DNA of 64,000 bases from Clostridia bacterium. Lineage in GTDB: Bacteria; Bacillota; DSM-521; Neomoorellales; SLTJ01. The stretch lies in assembly GCA_004347685.1 (NCBI GenBank), contig SLTJ01000028.1, positions 124,001 through 188,000 of the forward strand, written 5' to 3'. This document shows, piece by piece, positions 45,388 to 53,941 of the stretch. Within the stretch, counting starts at the first letter, position 1. Each line of letters starts with the position of its first letter. The position numbers and the translations under genes were made by a program. The notes beneath the pieces are model-generated. The model made no database searches, was not told the origin of the DNA, and saw only the letters and a program-made list of their open reading frames with translations.

Positions 45388-46511
45388 TACCCGGCGTCCG
45401 GGTAGAACCGGATGTTGTTCCTCCCGGCTTCTTTGGCGATATATAGGGCCTGGTCCGCATGGCTGACCAGGTCGTCCCGGGTATGGGCGTCGCGGCAGTA
45501 CACGGAAATGCCGACGCTGGCAGTGAGTTTCATGGTTTCCCCGCCGGTGAAGGTGAACTCATGCTCCCCCACGGCCTGGCGGATTCGCTCCGCTACCTGC
45601 AGCGCCCCAGTTTTCTCGGTTTCGGGCAGGATAATGGCAAATTCTTCTCCACCATAACGGGTGACTATATCTCCCTCGCGGACATTATCCTGCAATAGAT
45701 TGGAAAATTCAACCAGGACCCGGTTCCCCTCTTCGTGGCCGAACCGGTCATTAACCTGCTTGAACCAGTCCACGTCCAGCATCAGCAGGGCCAGGGATCT
45801 CTGTTCGTGCCGGTGAATCTCCTGCTCCAGGCGTGACTGGAAGTACCGGAAGTTAAACAGCTCGGTAAGGTCATCGGTTATGGCCATACGCTCAAGCTGG
45901 CTGTTCAATTCCTCGATCCGCCGGGTATAGGCCTGCAGGGACTGGTGGTTTTCACTCAGTTCTTGATAGGCCTGGTGTAGTTGCTCGGCCAAATCCTGTT
46001 TTTCGGCATTTGCCCTGCGTTCGACCTGAATTAAATGGCCCATAACCAGTCCGACCACCAGGAGGGCGATCAGCTCGCTGATGATGCTGGTTGGCGTCAA
46101 TCCGGTCACTGGGCCATACTGGTAAATAAGAGCCAGGGAGATGGCCCAGATCGCCCCTGAAATGGCCAAGGACCCGGTTAGGGTACTTCCTGGAAAGAGG
46201 ATGGCGGCAACCAGCGGCAGAAAGAAGATGTGGGGAAAGAATGGGCTGTCCAAACCGCCGGTAAGCATAACCCAGAGGGTGGCCAGGACCAGATTGGCGC
46301 CGATACTGAAAATGCGCTTCCACCTCTGGCCGTCGTTCGCCAGCAGGGCAAAGGGGATGAACCAGCCGTCACACAGGGCAACCGCCGTGGCCATGAGGGC
46401 CAAACTCAGCGGGTCCGGGGCCACTGGTGAGAGCCAAGCCAGTACGGCGAATGACAGGCTGGCGATGCCGATAGCCAGCCAGAGCAGGCGTCTTACTTCC
46501 CCGTTAACCAT
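45357..46511 (-). CDS. Membrane GGDEF diguanylate cyclase
   Basis: ATG 46511 is preceded by GGAAGTGG and gives 384 residues; an upstream in-frame start at 46589 lacks a site. About six hydrophobic segments (residues 8-160) form a membrane sensor region, followed by a coiled coil (about 165-215) and a GGDEF domain. The active site reads RYGGEEFAII and the inhibitory I-site RxxD (REGD) sits exactly five residues before it, so an active, product-inhibited c-di-GMP synthase is predicted. No EAL or HD-GYP domain. The C-terminal residues and stop derive from heptamer array B. Confidence 0.9.
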   Translation of the reverse strand: MVNGEVRRLLWLAIGIASLSFAVLAWLSPVAPDPLSLALMATAVALCDGWFIPFALLANDGQRWKRIFSIGANLVLATLWVMLTGGLDSPFFPHIFFLPLVAAILFPGSTLTGSLAISGAIWAISLALIYQYGPVTGLTPTSIISELIALLVVGLVMGHLIQVERRANAEKQDLAEQLHQAYQELSENHQSLQAYTRRIEELNSQLERMAITDDLTELFNFRYFQSRLEQEIHRHEQRSLALLMLDVDWFKQVNDRFGHEEGNRVLVEFSNLLQDNVREGDIVTRYGGEEFAIILPETEKTGALQVAERIRQAVGEHEFTFTGGETMKLTASVGISVYCRDAHTRDDLVSHADQALYIAKEAGRNNIRFYPDAGYEIQPLTSDF

Positions 46512-46603
46512 ATTTGCCACTTCCAGTAGATTTTTGTCACAGTCCGGCAGTGCTTCCTGGTAGTATAAGTTTAACACAGGAGGCTGCAAATGACCATCTA
46601 AAA

Positions 46604-46629
46604 ATGCTTTATGCTAATGCTTCATGCTA
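46604..46629. repeat. 13-bp tandem repeat (two copies)
   Basis: ATGCTTTATGCTA (46604-46616) is followed directly by ATGCTTCATGCTA (46617-46629), 12 of 13 identical. It lies between the GGDEF gene and the small membrane protein gene. Confidence 0.7.
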
Positions 46630-46633
46630 ATCT

Positions 46634-46933
46634 TCAAGACAGCTCCCCGGTCTCGAGGACTTGAAAAGTACGGTGTTGCCGGCTTAGGCGGTGAACCACC
46701 GGAGCGCTGCGGTCAAAGGGCCCGACAACCACCACCAGCCGGCCGGCGACATGTCCCCAGAAGTATCGTCTCTCCAAGGTGCGGATATACCCCTCGGCCA
46801 GTTCCACCCGGTTACCGAAATATACGCAGATCAGGGGAGGGTTCTCCCGGCTTACCTGGCGCCAGCCGCAGGCCATAATGATGGCCGTGGCTACTAGGGC
46901 GGCCGCGAGAACAAGATATGGTAAGTTAAGCAT
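46634..46933 (-). CDS. Small membrane-anchored protein of unknown function
   Basis: ATG 46933 follows GAGGTGGAAGG with good spacing; 99 residues. One hydrophobic N-terminal segment (about 3-22) precedes a short basic soluble domain (VYFGNRVELAEGYIRTLERR, then VVVVGPFDRS). I recognise no family. Same strand as the GGDEF gene downstream, but separated from it by about 120 bp that include a tandem repeat, so co-transcription is possible, not proven. Confidence 0.65.
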   Translation of the reverse strand: MLNLPYLVLAAALVATAIIMACGWRQVSRENPPLICVYFGNRVELAEGYIRTLERRYFWGHVAGRLVVVVGPFDRSAPVVHRLSRQHRTFQVLETGELS

Positions 46934-47117
46934 GGCCCTTCCACCTCTGCTTTATTCTATGCGCCAGCCCGTCTGCCGGGTTAAAGATGGCAGAACATTC
47001 CAGGCTTGACCGCGGCGGGTGCGGCCATAATAAAGGGTATGAAGACGGCGCGGTGATAGAGGGTGGCAGAGACGGGAGTTAAGATCTGGAATGGGCGCAG
47101 CCGGTTACAACAAGTGT

Positions 47118-47149
47118 CCCACCTCCCACTTCCCACCTCTCACCTCTAT
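47118..47149 (-). repeat. Heptamer array E
   Basis: Read on the minus strand: TAGAGGT, GAGAGGT, GGGAAGT, GGGAGGT, GGGA. The same 7-bp design as arrays A-D, but with G at the first position in most units. It lies in the gap between two divergently transcribed small genes. Confidence 0.7.
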
Positions 47150-47172
47150 TTTCAGGGCAGGGGGGACAGACG

Positions 47173-47340
47173 GTGGTTGTTGCGGATAAGTGTGTCAAGT
47201 GTGGAGGGTCCATCAGCCTGATAAGCGCCATCGTGGACGAAGATCCGGTAGCTGCGTGCCAGGGAGGCGAGCTCTGTCCGGCCTGTTACCAAAGCTTAAG
47301 CCCCGAGGAATATCAGTATTACCTGGGAGGTAAAAGCTGA
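47173..47340 (+). CDS. 55-residue zinc-ribbon-like protein
   Basis: GTG 47173 is preceded by AGGGGGG (47159-47165) with 7-nt spacing. The product contains DKCVKCGG near residue 6 and CQGGELCPACYQ near 33, two CxxC pairs suited to one zinc ion, and ends SPEEYQYYLGGKS. No family is recognised. It is the only plus-strand gene in an otherwise minus-strand stretch. Two cysteine pairs and a strong ribosome binding site in so short a frame make it likely to be real. Confidence 0.6.
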   Translation: MVVADKCVKCGGSISLISAIVDEDPVAACQGGELCPACYQSLSPEEYQYYLGGKS

Positions 47341-47424
47341 AACTCCGGCGAGATACAGGCCGGGCCAGAGGAGCTGACACGTGAGGGGCAGGGCGTATTA
47401 GCGAAGGAAGGAGCGCTTGAGCCC

Positions 47425-48180
47425 CTATTTCTTTGCCTTCGGCAGCCGGGGAGGGGCCGGGGGCATATCGGTGATATCAATGGGGGTGGTAAGGTTATCA
47501 GCCTTTTTATCTACATATAGGTGACCCTGGGTATCGAGGACGGCCAGGGACACCTGGTTTAGATCGGTAACTCCCTGACCGGCCAGTTGCTCCTGCAGCC
47601 AGTTTTCGTCCAGCCGGAGTTGCTCCAGGTTGGGGTGGATTATCTGGCCGTCTTCCACCAGTTCCACGGAAATCCCCTCATACTCCGTCGGGAGGTTTAG
47701 GTCTGCCGGGGTTAACGGCCGTTTCTGCGATTTTAGCAGCACGCTCAGGTCACCGTCTGGTTCCATGATGGCATATTCAACATCACTGAGGTTAAATACA
47801 TTTTTCTGGCGTAACTGCATGAGCAGTTCGTCCATGTTGTAACGCATTTTCCGCATGTTTTGCTCGAGGGTTTTTCCATTATGCACCACGATGGTGGGTT
47901 CGCCGGAAATCAGCTTGCGGGCCGGACGGCTGATCAGGGAGAGATAGCCCATGGAAAAGGTGAGGCCGGCAAAAATGGTCAAACCGATAAAATGAGTCAG
48001 GGTACGGCCGACCCCGATATCCGTGGCCAGCACCCCGGCTATACTGCCAAAGGTTATCCCGTTGATGTACTCAAAAAAAGTAAGCTGCCCGATCTGTTGC
48101 TTGCCCAGGATACGGGTATAGATGAGGATGGCGCCGAAGGCCAGCAGAGTCTGCAGGGCCACCTCGAGAACGACGATCAA
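47425..48180 (-). CDS. DUF421/YetF-family membrane protein
   Basis: TTG 48180 lies 8 nt after GGGAGGT; 251 residues. Three membrane segments occupy about residues 4-85, with the family motif GKQQIGQLTFFEYINGITFGSIA between the first two (shown here as residues about 26-48). A cytosolic part follows containing GEPTIVVHNGKTLEQNMRK and DLLMQLRQ-like DELLMQLRQKNV, the duplicated YetF domain. The family is widespread in spore formers, where some members are tied to spore revival, but its molecular function is not established. A Pro/Lys-rich tail ends the protein. Confidence 0.9.
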   Translation of the reverse strand: MIVVLEVALQTLLAFGAILIYTRILGKQQIGQLTFFEYINGITFGSIAGVLATDIGVGRTLTHFIGLTIFAGLTFSMGYLSLISRPARKLISGEPTIVVHNGKTLEQNMRKMRYNMDELLMQLRQKNVFNLSDVEYAIMEPDGDLSVLLKSQKRPLTPADLNLPTEYEGISVELVEDGQIIHPNLEQLRLDENWLQEQLAGQGVTDLNQVSLAVLDTQGHLYVDKKADNLTTPIDITDMPPAPPRLPKAKK

Positions 48181-48223
48181 AGGATCTAACCTCCCACATC
48201 AGGCGGAGTTTCGCGGGCAGACC

Positions 48224-48316
48224 CTAGAGGAGCTCGCGGCGGTGCAGATAATACAGCACCCCCACCCCCACCACAATAAAGACCACGATACTCACTGCCT
48301 CGATAATCAGCCGCAT
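48224..48316 (-). CDS. Possible 30-residue single-span membrane peptide
   Basis: ATG 48316 follows AAGGAG at normal spacing. The product, MRLIIEAVSIVVFIVVGVGV followed by LYYLHRRELL, is one hydrophobic helix with a basic end on the predicted cytosolic side. It lies 43 bp upstream of the DUF421 gene on the same strand and could be a small partner. No homologue family recalled; length alone leaves doubt. Confidence 0.45.
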   Translation of the reverse strand: MRLIIEAVSIVVFIVVGVGVLYYLHRRELL

Positions 48317-48455
48317 CTGCACGCTCCTTACTTTTCCCTTGTTAGTATAACCACCGGCCCGGACAACATGACAGAAAAACAAAAGCCCGGAACTAGCATC
48401 CGGGCCCGGCACCTGCACCAAGGCGTGCGAAAGATACCCGTAACCCATAACCCGT

Positions 48456-48980
48456 TCACGGTCCGGCAGGGAAAAGGTAGCTGATGCCCGGATATTCTTT
48501 GAGTTTTTGCTTCGGAGCCGGCTTGACCACGTAAATATGCCAGTACCTTTCGTGTACCATAGTTGCCGCGGCGACGAAACTCTCAATCCGGCGCAGGCTA
48601 TGGTAGGCCGTAAGGCTACGACCGTCGGTAAAATAGAGGCGGCTGACCCCGGGCCCTGTCCCCTGGTACATGAGCAGGTGTTTGCGGACCACGTAGCCAC
48701 AAGCCAGTCTGGCCCTTACCGGGAAAGGATGCAGACGCATTGGTAGCAGGAGAAAATCCCGCTGCAAAGGCAGGGGCAGGAAATGGCTGCGCCCGAGGAT
48801 CTCCCGGCTCCGTTGCCGGCAGACCGCCAGGTCCGAGCCGAGGAAGTGGGCCAGGTCGGCGGTAATTTCAGGTACGGGCCGTGGATCGTGGTATTGGGAA
48901 TGGTTCACCACGAGGATCTCCGTGCTATCTTCCCCGGGGATCAAGGCTACAATTCTCTCCCATATCTTCATAACGTCCAA
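48456..48980 (-). CDS. Hypothetical protein with weak ComK-like pattern
   Basis: TTG 48980 has AGGTGA 6 nt upstream; 174 residues, no membrane segment. The middle part, GRSHFLPLPL, LLPMRLHPFPVRARLACGYV, LYFTDGRSLTAYHSL and VAAATMVHERY, is arranged like ComK, the Bacillus competence transcription factor (FPT...CGWI, then F-x-NG-x-x-L, then an R-rich end). The match is by eye and loose, so the function is not assigned. It starts 6 bp after the radical SAM gene stop, so probably the same transcript. Found about 3 kb from comFC. Confidence 0.6.
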   Translation of the reverse strand: MDVMKIWERIVALIPGEDSTEILVVNHSQYHDPRPVPEITADLAHFLGSDLAVCRQRSREILGRSHFLPLPLQRDFLLLPMRLHPFPVRARLACGYVVRKHLLMYQGTGPGVSRLYFTDGRSLTAYHSLRRIESFVAAATMVHERYWHIYVVKPAPKQKLKEYPGISYLFPAGP

Positions 48981-48986
48981 ACAGGT

Positions 48987-50330
48987 TCACCTGCTTAATT
49001 TAGGTATGGCTTGCAAATAGATCTTTAGGCCGTCGGCCACCTCCTTTAAGCGTGAGAGGCGGCCGTAAAAACTGATGTAGGCTTTGATGGTTTCAGTGGC
49101 TATCTCCCTGCGGGTCAGGTGCTCCGTATTCAGGACGGCGTGGGCTCCGTCGTAGAGGGACCAGTCATAGGAGGCAATACGTTGTTGCTCACGGGCCTGG
49201 TGAAACAAGGCCGTGCCCGGGAAAGGGGTGAGGATGGAAAACTCGGCGATGTCCACCTCCAGCATTTTAGCATACTGCACCGTCTGGCGAATGTTTTCCC
49301 GCGTCTCGTTCATCCCGCCGATGATAAAGCTCCCCCATACCCTGATGCCGTATTTTTTCAGGATTTCCACCGCTCTGGCGGCCACGTCGGTAGTAAAGCC
49401 CTTGCCGTAACTGTTGAGCATCGCCTGGCTGGCGTTTTCCAGGCCCAGGAAGATCATTTTGGCGCCGGCTCGGGCCATGTCCTCGATCATGGCCTCGTTC
49501 TTGACAACGGTATCCACCCGGGAGAAGCACCACCAAAAGACGTCCAGCCCCCGCCGCATTATTTCCTGGCAAATTTCTCTTACCCGGTTCGGATTGATAG
49601 TAAAATTGTCGTCCATGAAGGCCACGGCGCTGAAATTGTACCTGGATACCACCTCTTCAATCTCGTCCACGATCTTTTGGGGCTGGCGGGAACGCCACTT
49701 GATGCCGGCAAACTGGGAAGAGGAGCAAAAGGAGCAGTTATGCGGGCAACCGCGGCTGGTGACCAGAGTCGTCAGCGGCCGGCCGTTGAGCTTGCGCGTC
49801 CGGTACCGGCGCATGGGCAGCAGGTCTCGAGCCGGCGGCGGGAGATTATCCAGGTCGTTCACCGGGACGGAATTCGGGTTCCGCACCATCACGCCGTCTA
49901 CCAGGTAGGAAAGCCCGGGGACATGGCTGACATCCCCCTCGCTGGCCAGGCATTCCAGCAGCTCCACAAAGCTCTGCTCCCCCTCGCCCCGGAGGACATA
50001 ATCCACGTAGCCGCTCTCCAGGGTTTCGGCGTCCATGAAGGTGGCGTGGTAACTCCCCAGGACCACTGTTTTTCCGGCTTCCTTGGCCTGCCGGGCTATT
50101 TCCAGGGCCGCCGGGTGGCGGCTAGTATCCCCAGAAACGCCTACTACCTCCCATTCATTCCAGGGCGGATTCTTCAGGGCCTCCCGGTCAACGTTAAGAT
50201 CCACAATATCCACGTGATGGCCGTGTTCGCGCAGGGCCGCGGCCAGGTAGCCGAGCCCCAAGGGTGGAAGGAACAGTCCCAGGCGGTAATAGATACCGCG
50301 CGAAGGGGGGTTCACCAGCAAGACGCGCAT
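48987..50330 (-). CDS. B12-binding-domain radical SAM protein
   Basis: ATG 50330 follows GGGAGTGA; 447 residues. Domains: N-terminal cobalamin-binding Rossmann fold (LVNPPSRGIYYRLGLFLPPL, then a VVLGSYHATF loop) to about residue 150, and a radical SAM barrel with SRGCPHNCSFCSSSQF (C-x3-C-x2-C) near 190 that binds the [4Fe-4S] cluster. The arrangement is that of BchE/HpnP-type class B enzymes, many of which are methyltransferases or cyclases. No substrate is evident from the neighbours. Confidence 0.9.
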   Translation of the reverse strand: MRVLLVNPPSRGIYYRLGLFLPPLGLGYLAAALREHGHHVDIVDLNVDREALKNPPWNEWEVVGVSGDTSRHPAALEIARQAKEAGKTVVLGSYHATFMDAETLESGYVDYVLRGEGEQSFVELLECLASEGDVSHVPGLSYLVDGVMVRNPNSVPVNDLDNLPPPARDLLPMRRYRTRKLNGRPLTTLVTSRGCPHNCSFCSSSQFAGIKWRSRQPQKIVDEIEEVVSRYNFSAVAFMDDNFTINPNRVREICQEIMRRGLDVFWWCFSRVDTVVKNEAMIEDMARAGAKMIFLGLENASQAMLNSYGKGFTTDVAARAVEILKKYGIRVWGSFIIGGMNETRENIRQTVQYAKMLEVDIAEFSILTPFPGTALFHQAREQQRIASYDWSLYDGAHAVLNTEHLTRREIATETIKAYISFYGRLSRLKEVADGLKIYLQAIPKLSR

Positions 50331-50420
50331 AAGCTTCACTCCCATCTAACAGCCTTGCCTACAGAATCTCGCCTGCCTTTGTCGGGCTACCCCTGAAGTG
50401 GGCTTACAAGTCCTGGGTAA

Positions 50421-50450
50421 ATTCTAGCACATTTGGCGTGCTATTGACAA
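50421..50450 (-). promoter_or_regulatory. Promoter of the radical SAM gene
   Basis: On the minus strand TTGTCA (50450-50445) and TAGAAT (50426-50421) are separated by 18 bp, about 90 nt upstream of the ATG at 50330. Confidence 0.55.
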
Positions 50451-50501
50451 GAAATTGTCTCTAATAGCACAAGGATAGGGAGAGGGTGTCGGCAAGGCCC
50501 A

Positions 50502-51548
50502 CTACATCTGGCGGGTTAATTCTGAGGATACCCGGTGGTGGCTGGCCGCCCGTACTAGATAGCAGCCTACGGCCACCATGGCCAAGATCACCACCAGAAG
50601 CAATATTCCCTGGGCCGGGGGCAGGAGGTTCAGGAGAATGGCACACGCTCCCAGGCACCCGTCTAAGATGTAAACTACCAGCACTGCCTGGCGTTGCGAC
50701 AAGCCCAGGTTGAGCAACTGGTGGTGCAGGTGCTGCTTGTCAGGAGCCATAATGGGTTGGTGGTTGCGGTAGCGTCGCAGGATAGCCCAGAAGGTATCAA
50801 TAATAGGCCAGCCAAGAATTACCACCGGAACCAAGAAGGAGATGATGGTGGCGGTCTTGGTGAGGCCCATGATGGCCAGAATGGCCAGATTGAAGCCTAG
50901 AAACATGGAGCCGGTATCGCCCATGAAGATTTTGGCGGGGAAGAAATTATAGCGCAGGAACCCCAGGGCGCACAGGGACAGGGCCAGGGCATAAAACGCC
51001 GCCGTGGGCTGGCCCTCCATCCAGGCCACCACCGCCACCGTAACCGCGGCAATGGCCGCCGTACCACCCGCCAGGCCGTCGAGGCCGTCAATGAGGTTGA
51101 GGGCGTTGGTTATGCCGACAATCCATATCACCGTAACCGGAGCCGCGAGAGCGCCGAGAAAGATTAAGCCGTCAAAGGGGTTGGTGAAGAAGTCCACCCG
51201 GATGCCGAAAACAACCACCACCACGGCGGCAGCGACCTGGGCGGCCAGTTTAACCTTGGCGGAAAGTTCGCGGCAGTCGTCCCAGATACCGACGAGCACT
51301 ATCAGGGTGCTGCCCAGGGTCAGGCCGGTCACCGGGGGTGCCCAAGGCCGGCTTAGAAGAAGAACCAGCAGGAAACCGCCGTATATGGCTAAGCCGCCCA
51401 GACGGGGGATTGGCTGCCGGTGGACCTTGCGTGCCGCCGGCATGTCTACCGCCCCCAGGTATACCGCCAGGCGGCGTACCGTCGGGGTCAACAGCAGAAC
51501 AACCACAAATCCCGCTACCAGGATAACAATGGTAGTTGTCAGGCTCAT
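50502..51548 (-). CDS. Undecaprenyl-phosphate GlcNAc-1-phosphate transferase (TagO/WecA family)
   Basis: A 348-residue polytopic protein with about ten membrane helices. Family motifs are present: HRQPIPRLGGLAI near residue 43, GIWDD near 88 (Mg-binding Asp pair), NALNLIDGLDGLAGG near 148 and FMGDTGSMFLGF near 208; the HLHHQLL motif of the WecA/TagO branch lies near 275. It loads GlcNAc-1-P (or a related sugar) on undecaprenyl phosphate at the inner membrane face, the first step of teichoic-acid or secondary cell-wall polymer synthesis. Its neighbours fabZ, murJ and csaB fit that role. Confidence 0.92.
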   Translation of the reverse strand: MSLTTTIVILVAGFVVVLLLTPTVRRLAVYLGAVDMPAARKVHRQPIPRLGGLAIYGGFLLVLLLSRPWAPPVTGLTLGSTLIVLVGIWDDCRELSAKVKLAAQVAAAVVVVVFGIRVDFFTNPFDGLIFLGALAAPVTVIWIVGITNALNLIDGLDGLAGGTAAIAAVTVAVVAWMEGQPTAAFYALALSLCALGFLRYNFFPAKIFMGDTGSMFLGFNLAILAIMGLTKTATIISFLVPVVILGWPIIDTFWAILRRYRNHQPIMAPDKQHLHHQLLNLGLSQRQAVLVVYILDGCLGACAILLNLLPPAQGILLLVVILAMVAVGCYLVRAASHHRVSSELTRQM

Positions 51549-51681
51549 TTCCTCTCCCGTATCCTCCCTGTTTTCATCGCGTAGTTAACATGGTGCCTCT
51601 TCCCTGGTATTCGACAAGAGTTCGCCTATCCCTTTTGCCCGGAGAAAAAACTCCCGTGTGGTGCTGATAACTAAAAACGAA

Positions 51682-51811
51682 GTAACTGCTCAGCCAGCCT
51701 CGCGAGTATGCGGCCTCCACCAAGCGTTAGCTTGGTCTGCAAGGATCAACGCCAACCGCGATGGAGACTACTGATCGGTCCAACTAAGAAGGAAGGAGCC
51801 GAGGTAGTGAC
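51682..51811. mobile_element. MITE-like intergenic element, copy 3 (about 130 bp)
   Basis: It begins with GTAACTGCTCAG (51682-51693) and ends in CCGAGGTAGTGAC (51799-51811), a poorer inverted copy. Inside are a perfect hairpin ACCAAGC-GTTA-GCTTGGT (51719-51736), then GCAAGGATCAAC (51739-51750), and a 19-bp segment shared, inverted, with copy 2 (18 of 19). It lies between tagO and fabZ, interrupting the envelope cluster without touching a gene. Confidence 0.5.
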
Positions 51812-51829
51812 TTTTGCTCCAGGAATCTC

Positions 51830-52258
51830 TTAGCCCGGGGCAATGGCAAAAGTTATTTCGCCGGCGGCCACCAGGTTTTCCCCCACGTAGGCCGCGGCTC
51901 GGGTCCGACCGGCGTTGCTGCGCCGGTGCAGGATCTCCACCTCTAGGCGCAACTGGTCCCCCGGGAAAACCTGGCGGCGGAAGCGCACCTTGTCCAGCCC
52001 GGCAAACAATGGCAGCTTGCCGGCGTTCTCCGGCAGGGACATCAGGGCTACCGCTCCCACCTGGGCCAGGGCCTCCAGGATCAGAACCCCGGGCATTACC
52101 GGGTTGCCAGGGAAGTGTCCAGCGAAAAAGGGCTCGTTAATGGTGACGTTTTTCCACCCTACGGCCCGTTTTCCTGCTTCCATTTCGCTGATCCCGTCCA
52201 CCAGCAGGAAGGGATAGCGGTGCGGGATAAGGGCCATGATTTCCTTTGTAGTTAACAT
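51830..52258 (-). CDS. fabZ: 3-hydroxyacyl-ACP dehydratase
   Basis: A 142-residue hot-dog-fold enzyme. ATG 52258 follows GGAGGATG. The active-site His is in [13 protein letters not shown] near residue 49 and the Glu in [12 protein letters not shown] near 63, both as in FabZ and unlike FabA. It dehydrates 3-hydroxyacyl-ACP during fatty-acid elongation. It is separated from other fab genes and placed with cell-envelope genes, 33 bp after murJ. Confidence 0.95.
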   Translation of the reverse strand: MLTTKEIMALIPHRYPFLLVDGISEMEAGKRAVGWKNVTINEPFFAGHFPGNPVMPGVLILEALAQVGAVALMSLPENAGKLPLFAGLDKVRFRRQVFPGDQLRLEVEILHRRSNAGRTRAAAYVGENLVAAGEITFAIAPG

Positions 52259-52291
52259 AATACATCCTCCCTATAGGCGATAAAAGCGTGT

Positions 52292-53941
52292 CTATCCCTT
52301 TGGCCGGGAGAAAAAACTCCTGGTCAGCAGGGAAATCTCGGGCACGCGCAGGATACGGGCGCTCAAAAGAAAGATGGCGGCTCCCAGCAGCGCGGCGGCT
52401 GCCACCCAGAGGAGCAGGGCCAGCGATCCGGCCGGTGGGGGGAAGGACTGGACCAGGCGGCCCACCAGGACGCCCATGACCAGGGAGGCCACTATCGTCT
52501 GGGTGAGAGAAAAGAGCACCGGTCCATAAGAGGTGGTTGGCAGGTAGCGCCGCACCAGCCAGAGGAGCAGCGCCAGATCAAAGGTGGCGGCTACCGAATT
52601 GGCCAGGGCCAGCCCGCCGTGCCCCAGGATAGGCAGCCACCACCAGCTCAATCCTATATCCACAGCCACCGAAGCCAGGCCGGTGGCCAGGGGGACGCGG
52701 TAGCGGCCCAGGGCGTAATACGTCCGGGTGATAAGCATCTTGGCCGCCAGGGCCGGCAGGCCGAGGGCAAAATATAAGAGGGCGGTGGCGGTCAGGGCCG
52801 TGGCCCCGGCTCCGAAGGCACCACGGCCGAAAAGCAACTGAATCAGGGGCGAGGCCAGCACCATCATGCCTACGGTCACGGGCAGGCTGAGGAAAAATAC
52901 CAGACCCAGGCCGGCGCTGCTGGCCCGGGCCAGTTCCTCCTTGCGGCCAGCCGCGGCCTGGCTGGCCATGACTGGAAAGATGACGGTGGCGATGGCCGCG
53001 GCGACGATGCCGATGGGCAGGTTGAGTACCCTGTTGGCCAGATCCAGGGCGGTGATGCGGCCCGGGTCCAGCCCGGAGGCCAGGGCCCGGTTAATGGCCA
53101 GATAAATCTGGTTGATGGAAGTAGCCAGGGCCACCGGCAGCAGTGAGGCCACCACCCGGCCCACCTCCGGCCGGTCTCCGGCCCAGGTAAAGACATAGCG
53201 AAACCCTAGTCTCCGTAGGGCCGGCCACTGAATCAGGAAGAAGGCCACAAATCCCAGCAGCGTGCCCCAGGCCAGGCTGTGGATCCAAAAACGCCGCCCG
53301 GCCAGGACCACTGCCAGGATAACCAGCAGGTTGGCTGCGGCCGGGGCCGCGGCCGGCAAGGCGAAGACGCGGCACGCATTGAGGATGCCGGTGAGGAGCA
53401 TCCCCAGGCCCACCAGTACCAGGGACGGGAACATGATGCGGGTGAGTTCGCCGGCGAGGGCGGCCTGCCCGGGGGCGAATCCCGGCGCCATCAGGCTGAT
53501 GAGCTGCGGGGTGAATGCTATCCCCGCCGCGGTCACTGCCACTAGCAACAGGGCCACGCGGTTGAAGATGCCGCTAGCCAGGTACCAGGCTTCTTGCTCT
53601 CGGTCCTGCGCCAGGGAGGCGGTGACCACCGGCACCATGACGGTGATAAAGGCCATGCCCAGCACCGATTGCAGCAGGTAGGGCAAGGTATAGGCCACCA
53701 TAAAGGCGTCGGTGGCCGGAGTAGCTCCGTAAGCAGAGGCAATGACCATGTCCCGGACAAAGCCCAGGGCGCGGCTGGCCAGGTTTACTATGAAAACGGC
53801 CCCGGCGGCCCGGGCGAGGCCGGCACCGGCGGCAGGGGCCGGCGTAGGCTGCGGCTCCCGGTCTTGGGGGTAGCGGTCACGTGGGGCCTGGACGCGCCAA
53901 CGCCGGCCTCCAGTGGGGTTAGGGTTGCGGTTGCTGACCAT
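52292..53941 (-). CDS. murJ: Lipid II flippase MurJ (MOP/MVF family)
   Basis: A 549-residue protein with roughly 14 membrane helices. After a 40-residue Pro/Arg-rich N-terminal tail comes FIVNLASRALGFVRDMVIAS and ATDAFMVAYTLP, the MurJ signature, then a repeated MVF pattern. It exports lipid-linked precursors. Here it may serve lipid II or the polymer made by the TagO/CsaB cluster. ATG 53941 lies 23 bp inside the end of the upstream propeller gene, so the two are coupled. Confidence 0.92.
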   Translation of the reverse strand: MVSNRNPNPTGGRRWRVQAPRDRYPQDREPQPTPAPAAGAGLARAAGAVFIVNLASRALGFVRDMVIASAYGATPATDAFMVAYTLPYLLQSVLGMAFITVMVPVVTASLAQDREQEAWYLASGIFNRVALLLVAVTAAGIAFTPQLISLMAPGFAPGQAALAGELTRIMFPSLVLVGLGMLLTGILNACRVFALPAAAPAAANLLVILAVVLAGRRFWIHSLAWGTLLGFVAFFLIQWPALRRLGFRYVFTWAGDRPEVGRVVASLLPVALATSINQIYLAINRALASGLDPGRITALDLANRVLNLPIGIVAAAIATVIFPVMASQAAAGRKEELARASSAGLGLVFFLSLPVTVGMMVLASPLIQLLFGRGAFGAGATALTATALLYFALGLPALAAKMLITRTYYALGRYRVPLATGLASVAVDIGLSWWWLPILGHGGLALANSVAATFDLALLLWLVRRYLPTTSYGPVLFSLTQTIVASLVMGVLVGRLVQSFPPPAGSLALLLWVAAAALLGAAIFLLSARILRVPEISLLTRSFFSRPKG

